DNA of 12,807 nt from an uncultured Collinsella sp. Lineage in GTDB: Bacteria; Actinomycetota; Coriobacteriia; Coriobacteriales; Coriobacteriaceae. The position numbers and the translations under genes are program-made. The first letter of the stretch is position 1, and every line of letters begins with the position of its first letter. The stretch lies in NCBI GenBank assembly GCA_902494345.1, contig CABUSV010000027.1:1-12807 (forward strand), read 5' to 3'. Positions 1-7,406 of this stretch are shown here, piece by piece. The notes beneath the pieces are model-generated. The model did not search any database. It had not been told where the DNA came from and saw only the letters and a list, made by a program, of their open reading frames with translations.

Positions 1-111
1 GAGGAAACGCGCAAGCGTTTTCCAGCGCAGCACGCGAGGGCCGCAGGCCCGAAGCGGAAGCGGGCGGCGAAGCCGCACGCGACATCCCTCATCGCCCACC
101 ACTGAATCGTT
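1..111. other. Hairpin-rich left edge, no gene assigned
   Basis: Three small perfect hairpins follow one another: AAACGC/GCGTTT with a GCAA loop (5-20), GGGCC/GGCCC with a GCA loop (38-50) and GCGGC/GCCGC with a GAA loop (64-76). A plus-strand terminator follows directly, so some plus-strand transcript ends here. Two plus frames are open from the edge, ending at TGA 103-105 and TAG 111-113. One gives a Lys/Arg-rich tail and the other an Ala/Glu-rich tail, and neither is recognisable. The segment is either the 3' end of an unidentified gene, a structured RNA, or GC-rich intergenic repeat. I cannot decide between these from 111 bases. Confidence 0.35.
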
Positions 112-142
112 AGGCCTCCAGTGATGGAGGCCTTTCTTTTTT
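112..142 (+). terminator. Strong intrinsic terminator (plus strand)
   Basis: A perfect 9-bp stem, AGGCCTCCA (112-120) with TGGAGGCCT (125-133), closes a GTGA loop and is followed by TTCTTTTTT (134-142). The T-tract is on the plus strand only, so it ends a transcript that enters from the left of the window. Confidence 0.85.
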
Positions 143-193
143 GTGCCCAGCGCATGGGATTCGAACCCGCCAGCACGTCTGTCACAAAGGCCG

Positions 194-410
194 TGGCCAA
201 AAAATGGCAAAAATGAGTACTGCTACTTTGTTTGCAACATATAAAAAGATAGTATTTGCCTAAGTTACGCAACATATGTACATTATAAGGACTAACAGTT
301 GGATCAAAATCGTGCATTCATCGCCATTTCGACTTGCCATCTGGCCTTATTAGTCCAAAACTGCTGCGACCAAATCGGTAACAGTACTCATATTTGATGT
401 TTTTTGACCA
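194..410. repeat. MITE-like AT-rich element with 33-bp inverted ends
   Basis: Positions 194-226 and 378-410 are inverted copies of each other, 33 bp each with 27 matches. The best block pairs ATGAGTACTG (212-221) with CAGTACTCAT (382-391). The interior is clearly more AT-rich than the flanking genes and holds a direct repeat GCAACATAT (234-242 and 269-277). No target-site duplication is obvious. On the minus strand one frame reads KYEYCYRFGRSSFGL and continues for about ten more residues to a stop. Another frame is a 13-codon ORF beginning ATG AGT ACT. I recall the first peptide as a recurrent tail in predicted Collinsella proteins, which would make this a dispersed repeat. That recollection is unverified. 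No transposase is present. Confidence 0.55.
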
Positions 411-441
411 GCAGGTCTCCCTGCCTTAGCAAATCTAAGGC

Positions 442-501
442 AAAACGGGCTCCAGACCGTTGAATCGTGCCGCATATGGCACGTCCGCAGTCCGGAACCC
501 G
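442..501 (-). terminator. Probable arginine-operon terminator
   Basis: About 26 bases after the argD stop, minus-strand RNA can form a 14-bp stem (446-459 with 488-501, including three G-U pairs). It carries an inner CGTGCC/GGCACG hairpin (466-471 with 478-483) and is followed by UUUU (plus AAAA at 442-445). The short U-tract makes it a moderate terminator. A second perfect 7-bp hairpin, GCCTTAG/CTAAGGC (423-441), follows immediately and may help. Confidence 0.55.
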
Positions 502-526
502 GTCCAAATTGAGTTATTGCGCTGCG

Positions 527-1810
527 TTAGCCCAAAACGCCCGACAGGATCTCGATTAGGCTATCCACGTCGGCTTCCTCGCAGACGAGCGGCGGCAGGA
601 AACGCAGCGTATGGGCACCCGTAGCGTTAATCACGGCACCGGCGGCCAGCGCGCGGGCAACAATATCATGCGCATCGCCCGCAGCGTCATCCAAGTCGCA
701 TCCGAGCATCAGGCCGCGGCCACGAATCTCAACCACGTGCGGGAGCTTGGCCAGCGCCTGCTCCATATAGGCGCCTACCTTGGCAGCATGGTCGGCATAA
801 TCGCCGCGCACGAGCGCGGAGAGCGTCGCGGCACACGCCGCGATGGCCAAGCAGCTACCGCCAAAGGTCGAGCCGTGGTCGCCCGGCTTAAACACGTCGG
901 CAATCTCCTTCTTCGCCACGACGGCACCCATGGGCACGCCGTCGGCAATGCCCTTGGCAAGGCTCATGATGTCGGGCTCCACGCCATAGGTCTGGAACGC
1001 AAACGGCTTACCCGTGCGGAAGATACCGCACTGGACCTCGTCGGCGATAAGCACGGCGCCCACTTCGTGTGCCAGGTCGCGCGCTGCCGCCATAAACTCC
1101 TCGGTCATGGGGTGCACGCCACTCTCACCCTGGATCGGCTCGAGCATCACGGCACAAATTTCGCTCCCCAGCTGCTTAAAGATCGCACGCAGCTCATCGA
1201 CATCGTTGGGCGTGCAGGCCACAAAGCCACCCGGCAGCGGACGGAAACTATCCTGCAGCCAATCCTGCATGGTGGCGGCAATGGTCTCGAGCGTACGGCC
1301 GTGGAAGCCGCCGCGCATGCACACGATGGTATTGCCGCCATTGCCGGCACGCTTGGCGTACAGGCGCGCGAGCTTCATCGAGCCCTCGTTGGCCTCGGCG
1401 CCGGAGTTGGCAAAGAAGGTCTCCCAAACCTGCTCGTCCGCAGCCGGAGCACCAAGAGCAGCTGCCGTGGTCTCATCGCCGGCGACAATGGCATCGGCAA
1501 GCACGCGCGCACCATCTACGTCATCGTTAGCAAGCTTGGACAGCAGCGCCGCGACCTGTCCGCGCTGCTCGATGTAGAAGTAATTGGAGACATGCATGAG
1601 CTTTTTGGTCTGTGCCTCGAGCGCCGAGAGCACAGCCAGGTTGCCATGACCTAGGCTGCACACGCCGATGCCGGCAAGAAAGTCGAGGTACTCACGGCCA
1701 TCGTCGCCGGTGAGCTTCATGCCGTGACCCTCGACAAACTCGACCGGAGAGCGACCAAAGGTATGCATAACGTAATGGGATTCAAGCGATTGCTGAGCTG
1801 CAAGTGACAT
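527..1810 (-). CDS. argD: Acetylornithine aminotransferase ArgD
   Basis: PLP-dependent class III aminotransferase that converts N-acetylglutamate 5-semialdehyde to N-acetylornithine with glutamate as amino donor (cytoplasmic). The 427-residue protein shows the SGAEANE motif (from about residue 136), the FHGRT segment (169-173), the PLP-binding Asp in ADEVQ (about 257), the PLP lysine in SLAKGI (about 286) and a GSTFGG phosphate-binding segment. I start at ATG 1810, which has an AAAGG ribosome site eight bases upstream. An upstream in-frame start would add 23 residues unlike the family. An unusual block of about 30 residues (95-127, Ala/Asp-rich) lies just before FFANSGAEANE, where most relatives have a short turn. 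It is the last gene of the argCJBD operon, 69 bases after argB. Some family members also act on succinyl-diaminopimelate. Confidence 0.93.
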   Translation of the reverse strand: MSLAAQQSLESHYVMHTFGRSPVEFVEGHGMKLTGDDGREYLDFLAGIGVCSLGHGNLAVLSALEAQTKKLMHVSNYFYIEQRGQVAALLSKLANDDVDGARVLADAIVAGDETTAAALGAPAADEQVWETFFANSGAEANEGSMKLARLYAKRAGNGGNTIVCMRGGFHGRTLETIAATMQDWLQDSFRPLPGGFVACTPNDVDELRAIFKQLGSEICAVMLEPIQGESGVHPMTEEFMAAARDLAHEVGAVLIADEVQCGIFRTGKPFAFQTYGVEPDIMSLAKGIADGVPMGAVVAKKEIADVFKPGDHGSTFGGSCLAIAACAATLSALVRGDYADHAAKVGAYMEQALAKLPHVVEIRGRGLMLGCDLDDAAGDAHDIVARALAAGAVINATGAHTLRFLPPLVCEEADVDSLIEILSGVLG

Positions 1811-1879
1811 GGGATGCCTTTCGTTGGGCGCCGGACGGCGCAGACCTATGGGTGCAGGAATGGGGCGGCTGCGGGTCAA

Positions 1880-2860
1880 CTAGACCGTCTGAAGCTTCTC
1901 GACCTCGTCAAGGTTCTCGGTCAGACGCGCAGCAAACGTCGAAAGCGGATGCGGATGCGTATCGAACTCGTAAGCCGTCTCGGTGGAATGGATCACGGTG
2001 CCGACACCGGCATCGGTCAGCAGCTCCAGGAGCAGCGAATGCGGCGTAGTACCGTTAATGATGTGGGCACGAAATACGCCGCCGGTAAGCGCATCGACGG
2101 CCGCACGCAGCTTGGGAATCATGCCCTTATCGACCTCGCCGCCGTAGAGCATTTCGTTAACCTCGTCGAGCGTTAGGTTGGAGATAAGCGAGTCCTTGTC
2201 GCTAAAGTCCTTGTACAGGCCATCGACATCGGTCAAAAAGATCGCCTTATGCGCGTGGAGCGCCGCAGCAACGGCGCCGGCGGCGGTATCGGCGTTGATG
2301 TTGAAGAAACCGCCGTCCTCCCCCGCCGCGACGGTAGCGATGACGGGGATGTACTCGCTATCGAGTAAGCGCTCGATATAGTCGGTGTTGACGTGCGTCA
2401 CTTTGCCCACGCGACCGAGCTCGGGGTCGAGCGGCTCGGCGATGAGCGTGCCGGCATCGCTGCCCGACACGCCCACGGCCAAGTTGCCGTGGTGGTTGAT
2501 GGCAGCAACCAGCTCCTGGTTAACCTTGCCGCCCAGCACCTCGCGCACGATATCCATAGTCGCCGGCGTGGTCACGCGCTGGCCGTTCTTAAACTCGACG
2601 GGAATATCGTAATGGCTCAGCGCCTCGTTGATAGCCTTGCCGCCGCCGTGCACGATGACGGGGCGCATACCGATGATCTTGAGCAAAACGATGTCGCTCA
2701 TCACGTCGCGGCGCAGCCGCTCATCAACCATGGCGGCTCCGCCATATTTGATAACAACCGTCTTGCCGGTCAGGTTCTTAATCCACGGCAGCGCTTCGAA
2801 CAGCAGCTGCGCGGTTGCTTCGTTGGATTCGCTCGAACGACAATCGCGTGCGAATTTCAT
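1880..2860 (-). CDS. argB: Acetylglutamate kinase ArgB
   Basis: Phosphorylates N-acetylglutamate with ATP, usually the controlled step of arginine synthesis. The 326-residue amino-acid-kinase fold shows KYGG (38-41), HGGGK (71-75), GSDAGTL, the NINAD segment (187-191) and FLTDVDG (208-214). Before KYGG is an N-terminal extension with an EALPWI helix (about 15-30). In Thermotoga and Pseudomonas enzymes this helix builds the arginine-inhibited hexamer, so I infer feedback inhibition by arginine. The C-terminal GVGTVI agrees with that group. I start at ATG 2860 because GAGG lies upstream at good spacing. An upstream TTG would add 20 unrelated residues. argJ ends 81 bases upstream and argD follows. 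Confidence 0.94.
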   Translation of the reverse strand: MKFARDCRSSESNEATAQLLFEALPWIKNLTGKTVVIKYGGAAMVDERLRRDVMSDIVLLKIIGMRPVIVHGGGKAINEALSHYDIPVEFKNGQRVTTPATMDIVREVLGGKVNQELVAAINHHGNLAVGVSGSDAGTLIAEPLDPELGRVGKVTHVNTDYIERLLDSEYIPVIATVAAGEDGGFFNINADTAAGAVAAALHAHKAIFLTDVDGLYKDFSDKDSLISNLTLDEVNEMLYGGEVDKGMIPKLRAAVDALTGGVFRAHIINGTTPHSLLLELLTDAGVGTVIHSTETAYEFDTHPHPLSTFAARLTENLDEVEKLQTV

Positions 2861-2941
2861 AATCTGCCTCGTCTTTCGTATCGTTATCGCGCCGTGCTCC
2901 GCTGTCCGCAATCGCGGCAAGATGCGCAGCGTGCCTGGAAT

Positions 2942-4210
2942 CTAGGAACGGTAATCGCCGTTGATGGAGATGTACTCATGCGTGAGGTCGCAGGTCCACA
3001 CGGTCGTTGCCGCGTTGCCTGCGCCCAGGTCGGCCGAGATCACGATCTCGGGCGCCTCGAAACGCCGTAGAGCCTCGTCCTCGTCAAAGGGAACAGTCAG
3101 ACCGTCGCGACAGACGGGCATGCCCATCATGTCGATGGAAACGTCTTCCTGATTAAACTTCACGCCGCACTTGCCAAGCGCCATAGCAACGCGGCCCCAG
3201 TTGCAGTCGTGGCCGGCGATGCAGGTCTTAACGAGCGGCGAGTTGGCAACGGCACGGGCGGCGATATCGGCCTCCTCGTCGTTCACAGCGCCGGTAACGT
3301 TGACCGTAACAAGCTTGGATGCGCCCTCACCATCGGCGGCGATATTGCGCGCCAGGCTCTCGCACACCTCGTGCACGGCAAATGTCAACTCGTCAAAGGC
3401 ATCAGAGCCCTCGACGATAGGCTCGGCATCTGCGGCAGCGGCACCGGAGGCAAGCATGATGCAGGTGTCGTTGGTCGAGGTGTCGGAATCGACCGTTACC
3501 TTGTTAAAGGTCTGCTTGACGGTCGAGAGCAGCAGGGCATGAAGTGCCGCAGGCTCGACGGGGGCATCGGTGGTGATAACTGCGATCATGGTGGCCATAT
3601 TGGGCATGATCATGCCCGAGCCCTTGCACATTCCGCCTACCGAATAGACGTTGCCCGCATGGCCCGCAGCCTCACTGACGTAGGACACGGCGTACTCCTT
3701 GGAGTGCGTGTCGGTCGTCATGATGGCGCGAGCGGCATCGGCTCCACCGTGGGCGGAGAGCGCCTCGTAGGCAGCAGGAATGGCGGTCTCAAACGTGTCG
3801 ATCGGCAGAATCTGGCCAATCACGCCCGTGGAGGCAACCAGAATCTGCTGGGGCTCGCAGCCGATGACCTGCGATGCGATGCTGCACGTCTCGCGCGCGC
3901 ATGCAAGGCCGGTCTCACCCGTGGCGGCGTTGGCATTGCCAGAGTTGACCGAAACGCCGGCGATGATACCGTGACCCTTGTCGGCACCGCCCAGGTTGGC
4001 ACGGCTCACTTGCACGGGCGCCGCGCAAAAGCGATTGGTGGTAAACACGCCGGCACCGGGACAGGGTTTATCGGGCACGACAAGCGCGTAATCCAGACGC
4101 TCGGGGTTCTTGCGGAACCCAGCGTGGATGCCTGCAGCCTTAAAACCAGCCGCAGCCGTAACGCCGCCCTCGACGGCGCGAATCTTGATATCAAACAGCT
4201 CGGTATTCAT
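2942..4210 (-). CDS. argJ: Glutamate N-acetyltransferase / N-acetylglutamate synthase ArgJ
   Basis: Transfers the acetyl group from N-acetylornithine to glutamate, giving ornithine and N-acetylglutamate. Bifunctional members also use acetyl-CoA. The 422-residue length is typical. The self-cleavage site is visible as MPNMATM (202-208), cut between Ala206 and Thr207 so that Thr207 becomes the nucleophile of the beta chain. NSGNANA (89-95), STGVIG (127-132) and DSDTSTND are also family signatures, and the protein ends ISINGDYRS, typical of ArgJ. No argA or argE is nearby, consistent with the cyclic pathway. Whether it is mono- or bifunctional cannot be read from sequence. The AAGGAG site is somewhat far (about 11 bases) from the ATG, and a terminator-like hairpin lies just upstream. 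Confidence 0.94.
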   Translation of the reverse strand: MNTELFDIKIRAVEGGVTAAAGFKAAGIHAGFRKNPERLDYALVVPDKPCPGAGVFTTNRFCAAPVQVSRANLGGADKGHGIIAGVSVNSGNANAATGETGLACARETCSIASQVIGCEPQQILVASTGVIGQILPIDTFETAIPAAYEALSAHGGADAARAIMTTDTHSKEYAVSYVSEAAGHAGNVYSVGGMCKGSGMIMPNMATMIAVITTDAPVEPAALHALLLSTVKQTFNKVTVDSDTSTNDTCIMLASGAAAADAEPIVEGSDAFDELTFAVHEVCESLARNIAADGEGASKLVTVNVTGAVNDEEADIAARAVANSPLVKTCIAGHDCNWGRVAMALGKCGVKFNQEDVSIDMMGMPVCRDGLTVPFDEDEALRRFEAPEIVISADLGAGNAATTVWTCDLTHEYISINGDYRS

Positions 4211-4232
4211 CGTCCCTACGACTCCTTATATC

Positions 4233-4317
4233 AAATAAAAAAGCGGGTATCGGCTGGCACGCCATACCGGTCGCAATTAGTAGACCAGCTTAAAAGTGGC
4301 GCCCAACTCGATACCCG
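4233..4317 (-). terminator. Intrinsic-terminator-like structure between argC and argJ
   Basis: On the minus strand CGGGTATCG (4317-4309) pairs perfectly with CGATACCCG (4252-4244), followed by C, TTTTTT (4242-4237), A, TTT. The intervening bases can extend the stem (GGC-GCCA with TGGC-GT-GCC) and form an inner CTGGTC/GACCGG hairpin. It lies inside the 135-base gap between two genes of one operon, ahead of the argJ ribosome site. It could lower argJBD expression relative to argC or act as an attenuator. I see no T-box core motif in it. Confidence 0.6.
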
Positions 4318-4345
4318 ACTACCAAATCGTTAACAATCGAATGTG

Positions 4346-5416
4346 CTACACCGGGCACGCCACCGTGGGCAAGCCTCGTCGCTCGTCAAAACCAAAGACG
4401 ATGTTGGCGCACTGGACCGCCTGGCCTGCTGCGCCCTTGCACAGATTGTCGATGGCGCCCGTCGCCACCAGCACGCCCGCGCGCTTGTTGAGCGCGAGGC
4501 CAATCTGGGCAGCGTTGGTGCCGAGGACCGAAGCCGTCTTGGGCTGCTGGCCGGCGTCGAGTACGCGCACGAAAGTGCGCCCAGCGTAGAACTGCTTGTA
4601 ATAGTCGACAACGTCCTCAAGAGCCAAGGAGTCGATGGCCTGCGGCGCGAGCGGCATCGTCACCGTGGAGAGCAGACCACGCTTGAGCGGTGCCAGGTGC
4701 GGGGTAAAGACGACGCGATCGGTCAGGCCAAGGATTTGCTCAATCTCGGGCGTGTGGCGATGCTTGCCCACGCCGTAGGCCTCCAAATTCTCGTCGGCGC
4801 TGCAAAAATGCGTACGAGCGTTGCAGGACTTGCCGGCACCCGTCACACCGCTGATGGCATCGACAATCACGGGACCGTTCTCGGCCACCCAGCCCGCACG
4901 CACGGCAGGAGCGGCAGCAAGGCTCGTTGCGGTGGGATAGCAGCCGGCGCAGGCGACCAGCACGGGTTTGCCGTCGGCATGATCGGAAGCAGCGGTCTCT
5001 AAGTCCTGACAGAACAGCTCGGGCAGGCCAAAAGCGCGGGTCTTGAGCAACTCGGGGCTCGTATGCTCGGCGGCATACCATGTCTCAAAGACAGACGCGT
5101 CGCTCAGACGGTAATCGGCCGAAAGATCAAAGCAGGAGACGCCCGATGCAAGCAGCGCGGGCACCTGTGCCATGGCAGCCGTGTGCGGCACGGCAAGAAA
5201 AACCGCATCGCAGCTCTTGAGCTCAGGGGCATCATGCGTGGTGAAAACCAGATCGCTCACGCCAGCAAAGCTCGGATACACCGCAGACAGCGGCTGGCCG
5301 GCATCGGCGTTGGACGTAATGGCAACAAGTTCAAACTCGGGATGGCCGAGCACGAGGCGAATGAGCTCGGCTCCGGCATATCCAGCCGCGCCGACGATTC
5401 CAACCTTCAAAGACAT
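4346..5416 (-). CDS. argC: N-acetyl-gamma-glutamyl-phosphate reductase ArgC
   Basis: NADPH-dependent reduction of N-acetylglutamyl phosphate to the semialdehyde, between ArgB and ArgD in the pathway. The 356-residue protein begins with a Rossmann motif (GAAGYAG, 9-15), has the catalytic cysteine in ACAGCYPT (Cys159) and the histidines of HRHTPE (219-224). SGVTGAGK and the C-terminal GAIDNLCKGAAGQAVQ segment are also typical of the family. It is the first gene of the arginine operon. The start at 5416 is fixed by AAGGAG six bases upstream. ArgR-like operators and a promoter lie within about 120 bases upstream. Confidence 0.95.
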   Translation of the reverse strand: MSLKVGIVGAAGYAGAELIRLVLGHPEFELVAITSNADAGQPLSAVYPSFAGVSDLVFTTHDAPELKSCDAVFLAVPHTAAMAQVPALLASGVSCFDLSADYRLSDASVFETWYAAEHTSPELLKTRAFGLPELFCQDLETAASDHADGKPVLVACAGCYPTATSLAAAPAVRAGWVAENGPVIVDAISGVTGAGKSCNARTHFCSADENLEAYGVGKHRHTPEIEQILGLTDRVVFTPHLAPLKRGLLSTVTMPLAPQAIDSLALEDVVDYYKQFYAGRTFVRVLDAGQQPKTASVLGTNAAQIGLALNKRAGVLVATGAIDNLCKGAAGQAVQCANIVFGFDERRGLPTVACPV

Positions 5417-5485
5417 ATCAGACTCCTTGTCTGCGATTTATGCACCGATGCGCATTTCGCAGCGGTCGTTATGAAGTGGGTTGAA

Positions 5486-5494
5486 ACTTTAGCA
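5486..5494 (-). promoter_or_regulatory. Candidate extended -10 of the arginine promoter
   Basis: On the minus strand TGC-TAAAGT (5494-5486) is an extended -10 box with four of six consensus bases. No good -35 is present at 16-18 bases, as expected for a TGn promoter. A start near 5479 would leave a leader of about 60 bases before argC. Confidence 0.35.
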
Positions 5495-5501
5495 CCAAAA
5501 G

Positions 5502-5538
5502 ATGCATGAATACGTAAATGGCTTGCATATTCATGCAT
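5502..5538. promoter_or_regulatory. ArgR/AhrC-type ARG boxes
   Basis: ATGCATGAATA (5502-5512) and TATTCATGCAT (5528-5538) form a perfect 11-bp inverted repeat separated by 15 bases. Each half contains CATGAATA, which matches the start of the Bacillus AhrC box and resembles the TGAAT half-site of the E. coli ARG box. The pair covers positions just upstream of the candidate argC -10, where a hexameric ArgR would block RNA polymerase when arginine is plentiful. No argR gene is in the window. Confidence 0.65.
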
Positions 5539-5582
5539 TGAAACACTCCCGACACATTCGCTTGAAGGAATTGACAAATGGA

Positions 5583-5636
5583 GCGGGCCCCGTATTGACT
5601 GGCGCCCCTAACGGCGCCGGTCAATACGGGGCCCGC
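5583..5636 (-). terminator. 24-bp inverted repeat closing the flavin operon
   Basis: Bases 5583-5606 pair with 5613-5636 across a CCTAAC loop, with one imperfect position (T5600 opposite G5619). It sits 37 bases after the last flavin-operon gene and upstream of the arginine promoter. Its position suits a terminator, and the stem is very stable. The minus strand after it reads TCCATTTG, a poor U-tract, so it may end transcription weakly or serve as a transcript-stabilising or insulating hairpin. Confidence 0.5.
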
Positions 5637-5673
5637 CCATGCGAAAACCAAGTTGTTAGGATAAGCCAGCTGG

Positions 5674-6084
5674 CTAGAGCTCGACCGGCACCCATTCGTC
5701 GTGATTGCAGATAAAAGCCTCGGGATCTTCGACGCTAAAGAAGACGAGCGTGGGGTCGTTAGGCCCCTCATAGTGCTCGCCCAGGCGCTCTAGATGCTTC
5801 CACCCGGCTTCGCGCATTTCGTCTAAAGCCCGGTCATCCAAGCCGGCACGCCCGCGCAAGATGAGCCAGCCATGGCCCGGCCACCAACTCGTGGCCTCAA
5901 AGCGCTGGTTTTGCAGCAGCTCCTGCCACACATCTTTAGTGCGCGCCGTCACAAACCACAGCTTGCCGTCCTGAATCTGTGCAAACGAAAACGGACGCAC
6001 ATGTGGCTGCCCGTCCACGCTCGTCGCCAAGTACCACGCCGGCACCGACGTCAGATACTCCAACACCGTATTCAATCCGTCCAC
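5674..6084 (-). CDS. PNPOx-fold probable flavin-binding protein (second copy)
   Basis: A 136-residue split-barrel protein of the pyridoxamine 5'-phosphate oxidase-like family. It opens with a helix, then VPAWYLATS, HVRPFSF and DGKLWFVTARTKDVW, the segments that in this fold form the flavin-phosphate-binding beta strands. It is clearly a paralogue of the gene just upstream, sharing PAWYLAT, VRPFSF, DGKLWF and KDVW. The start is GTG, set by AGGAGG only four bases upstream, with no better in-frame start. It is last in the FMN-riboswitch operon, 44 bases after its paralogue. The reaction is unknown: family members range from flavin reductases and F420-dependent enzymes to nitroimidazole-resistance (Nim) proteins. 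True PdxH activity is unlikely given the short length. Confidence 0.8.
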   Translation of the reverse strand: MDGLNTVLEYLTSVPAWYLATSVDGQPHVRPFSFAQIQDGKLWFVTARTKDVWQELLQNQRFEATSWWPGHGWLILRGRAGLDDRALDEMREAGWKHLERLGEHYEGPNDPTLVFFSVEDPEAFICNHDEWVPVEL

Positions 6085-6128
6085 GTTTCCTCCTGTACTA
6101 GCCAGTTTAAGGGCCTGGTTTGTGTGAG

Positions 6129-6575
6129 CTAGAGCTCCAGGCGCTCCTCGCTGCCGTCGATATCACAGAAGCGCGCGGCAATGTTGCGGACCGAAAAGAA
6201 AGCAAGGCGACCGTCGTTGGCACTCTCGTGTTCCTCGCCAATGCCCACCATGTGCTTAAAACCCGCTTGACGCACCTTGTCGCTCGCAACTGCGTCGTCC
6301 TCAAGTGCGGCTTCGCCGGTCAATACGATCCAACATTCCCCCGGCTTCCAGCCCGAGAGCTCAAACTTGGGATTCGCACTCAGCTCCGCCCACACATCTT
6401 TGTCGCGCGACGTGCAAAACCACAACTTACCGTCATCGACCATGGCAAACGAAAACGGCCTCACGCGAGGCTGATGCCCGTCGGCCACATCGGTCGTGGC
6501 CAGATACCACGCCGGAATGCGCCTGAGATACGAACAGGCGCGCTCAAGCTGAGCCGTGCGGTCGTTGTCGGTCAT
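6129..6575 (-). CDS. PNPOx-fold probable flavin-binding protein (first copy)
   Basis: A 148-residue member of the pyridoxamine 5'-phosphate oxidase-like split-barrel family. Recognisable segments are IPAWYLATT (about 20-28), RVRPFSFAMVDDGKLWF (about 36-52), KDVWAEL and the C-terminal FFSVRNIAARFCDIDG. It lies 30 bases after ecfT, with a GGGG-containing ribosome site before ATG 6575. Being in an operon for riboflavin uptake under an FMN riboswitch supports FMN as its cofactor (inference). It has no signal peptide or membrane segment and is probably a cytoplasmic dimer. Substrate unknown. Confidence 0.82.
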   Translation of the reverse strand: MTDNDRTAQLERACSYLRRIPAWYLATTDVADGHQPRVRPFSFAMVDDGKLWFCTSRDKDVWAELSANPKFELSGWKPGECWIVLTGEAALEDDAVASDKVRQAGFKHMVGIGEEHESANDGRLAFFSVRNIAARFCDIDGSEERLEL

Positions 6576-6605
6576 AGGGACCCCTTTCTTGCGCTCGAAT
6601 CGCGC

Positions 6606-7406
6606 CTAAACAAGTTGAAGGTTGATGACGATGACGCAGATGAGCAGCAACGCCGTCACCACCGCCGCCAACGCATCGCTGCGGCCAAATGCAAGCGCAT
6701 GCAGACGTGTGCGGCCCTGCTCGCCATGATAGCAACGGGCATCCATGGCGGCCGAAAGCGTCTCGGCATGACGGAACACGCCCGTGAACAGCGGAATCGC
6801 CACACTGCCGAGCATACGCACGCCGCCGAGCGGGCCTCCCGTCACGCGCGCACCGCGGCTCGCCTGCGCATCGGCCGTCTGTTTCATCTCAGTGGCAAAC
6901 TGCGGCATAAAGCGCAGCGCGATACCCATAATCATGCCGAGCTCGTGCGCAGGAAGTCCCACACGTGCAAACGGCGCGAGCAGGCGCTCAAAGCCCGCGG
7001 TGAGGTCGAGTGTCGGTGTGGTGAGCGTAATGGCGCTCATGCCGGCCATCATCAAGCTCAGGCGGCACGCCATAAAGGCGGCGGAATGCAGCGAGCCCTC
7101 GCTTATCTGCAAAAAGCCAAGCTGCCACAGAATGCGCCCGCTCTGGTCGGAAAACAGGTTGAGCACTGCGACCACGACGACGATTGCCAGCAGCGGCGCC
7201 ATCGACGACAGAGCGCGACGAGCCGGCACCCGGGACGCGGCATAGATCAGCACGACGAAAACTGCGACAGGGGCCAGCCCGCGGAAGCTGCTGACTGTGA
7301 GCGTCGTGATCAGAAACACAAAGCCCAAGAGCAACTTAGTTCGCGGGTCCAGGCGGTGGATCGCACTATCGCCGGGATAGTAGCTGCCAAACGAAAACGC
7401 CTCCAT
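6606..7406 (-). CDS. ecfT: ECF transporter transmembrane component EcfT
   Basis: Integral membrane scaffold that couples the ATPase pair to the substrate-binding S component. The 266-residue protein begins with the family's HRLDPRTKLLLG segment (17-28), followed by several hydrophobic spans and a final one at about 245-265. The two coupling-helix motifs of EcfT appear as QASRGA (181-186) and MDARCY (221-226). Its ATG shares one base with the stop codon of the upstream ATPase (TAATG), indicating translational coupling. As the module sits with ribU it is probably partly dedicated to riboflavin, though EcfT-ATPase modules may also serve S components encoded elsewhere. Confidence 0.92.
   Translation of the reverse strand: MEAFSFGSYYPGDSAIHRLDPRTKLLLGFVFLITTLTVSSFRGLAPVAVFVVLIYAASRVPARRALSSMAPLLAIVVVVAVLNLFSDQSGRILWQLGFLQISEGSLHSAAFMACRLSLMMAGMSAITLTTPTLDLTAGFERLLAPFARVGLPAHELGMIMGIALRFMPQFATEMKQTADAQASRGARVTGGPLGGVRMLGSVAIPLFTGVFRHAETLSAAMDARCYHGEQGRTRLHALAFGRSDALAAVVTALLLICVIVINLQLV

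Noticed and set aside
143..172. tRNA gene on the minus strand
   Set aside because: Only a T-loop-like core is present. The T-stem has a mismatch, and no acceptor, D-arm or anticodon arm can be drawn.
3209..4333. Long plus-strand open frame opposite argJ
   Set aside because: Shadow of argJ with Arg/His/Gly-rich composition and no recognisable motif.
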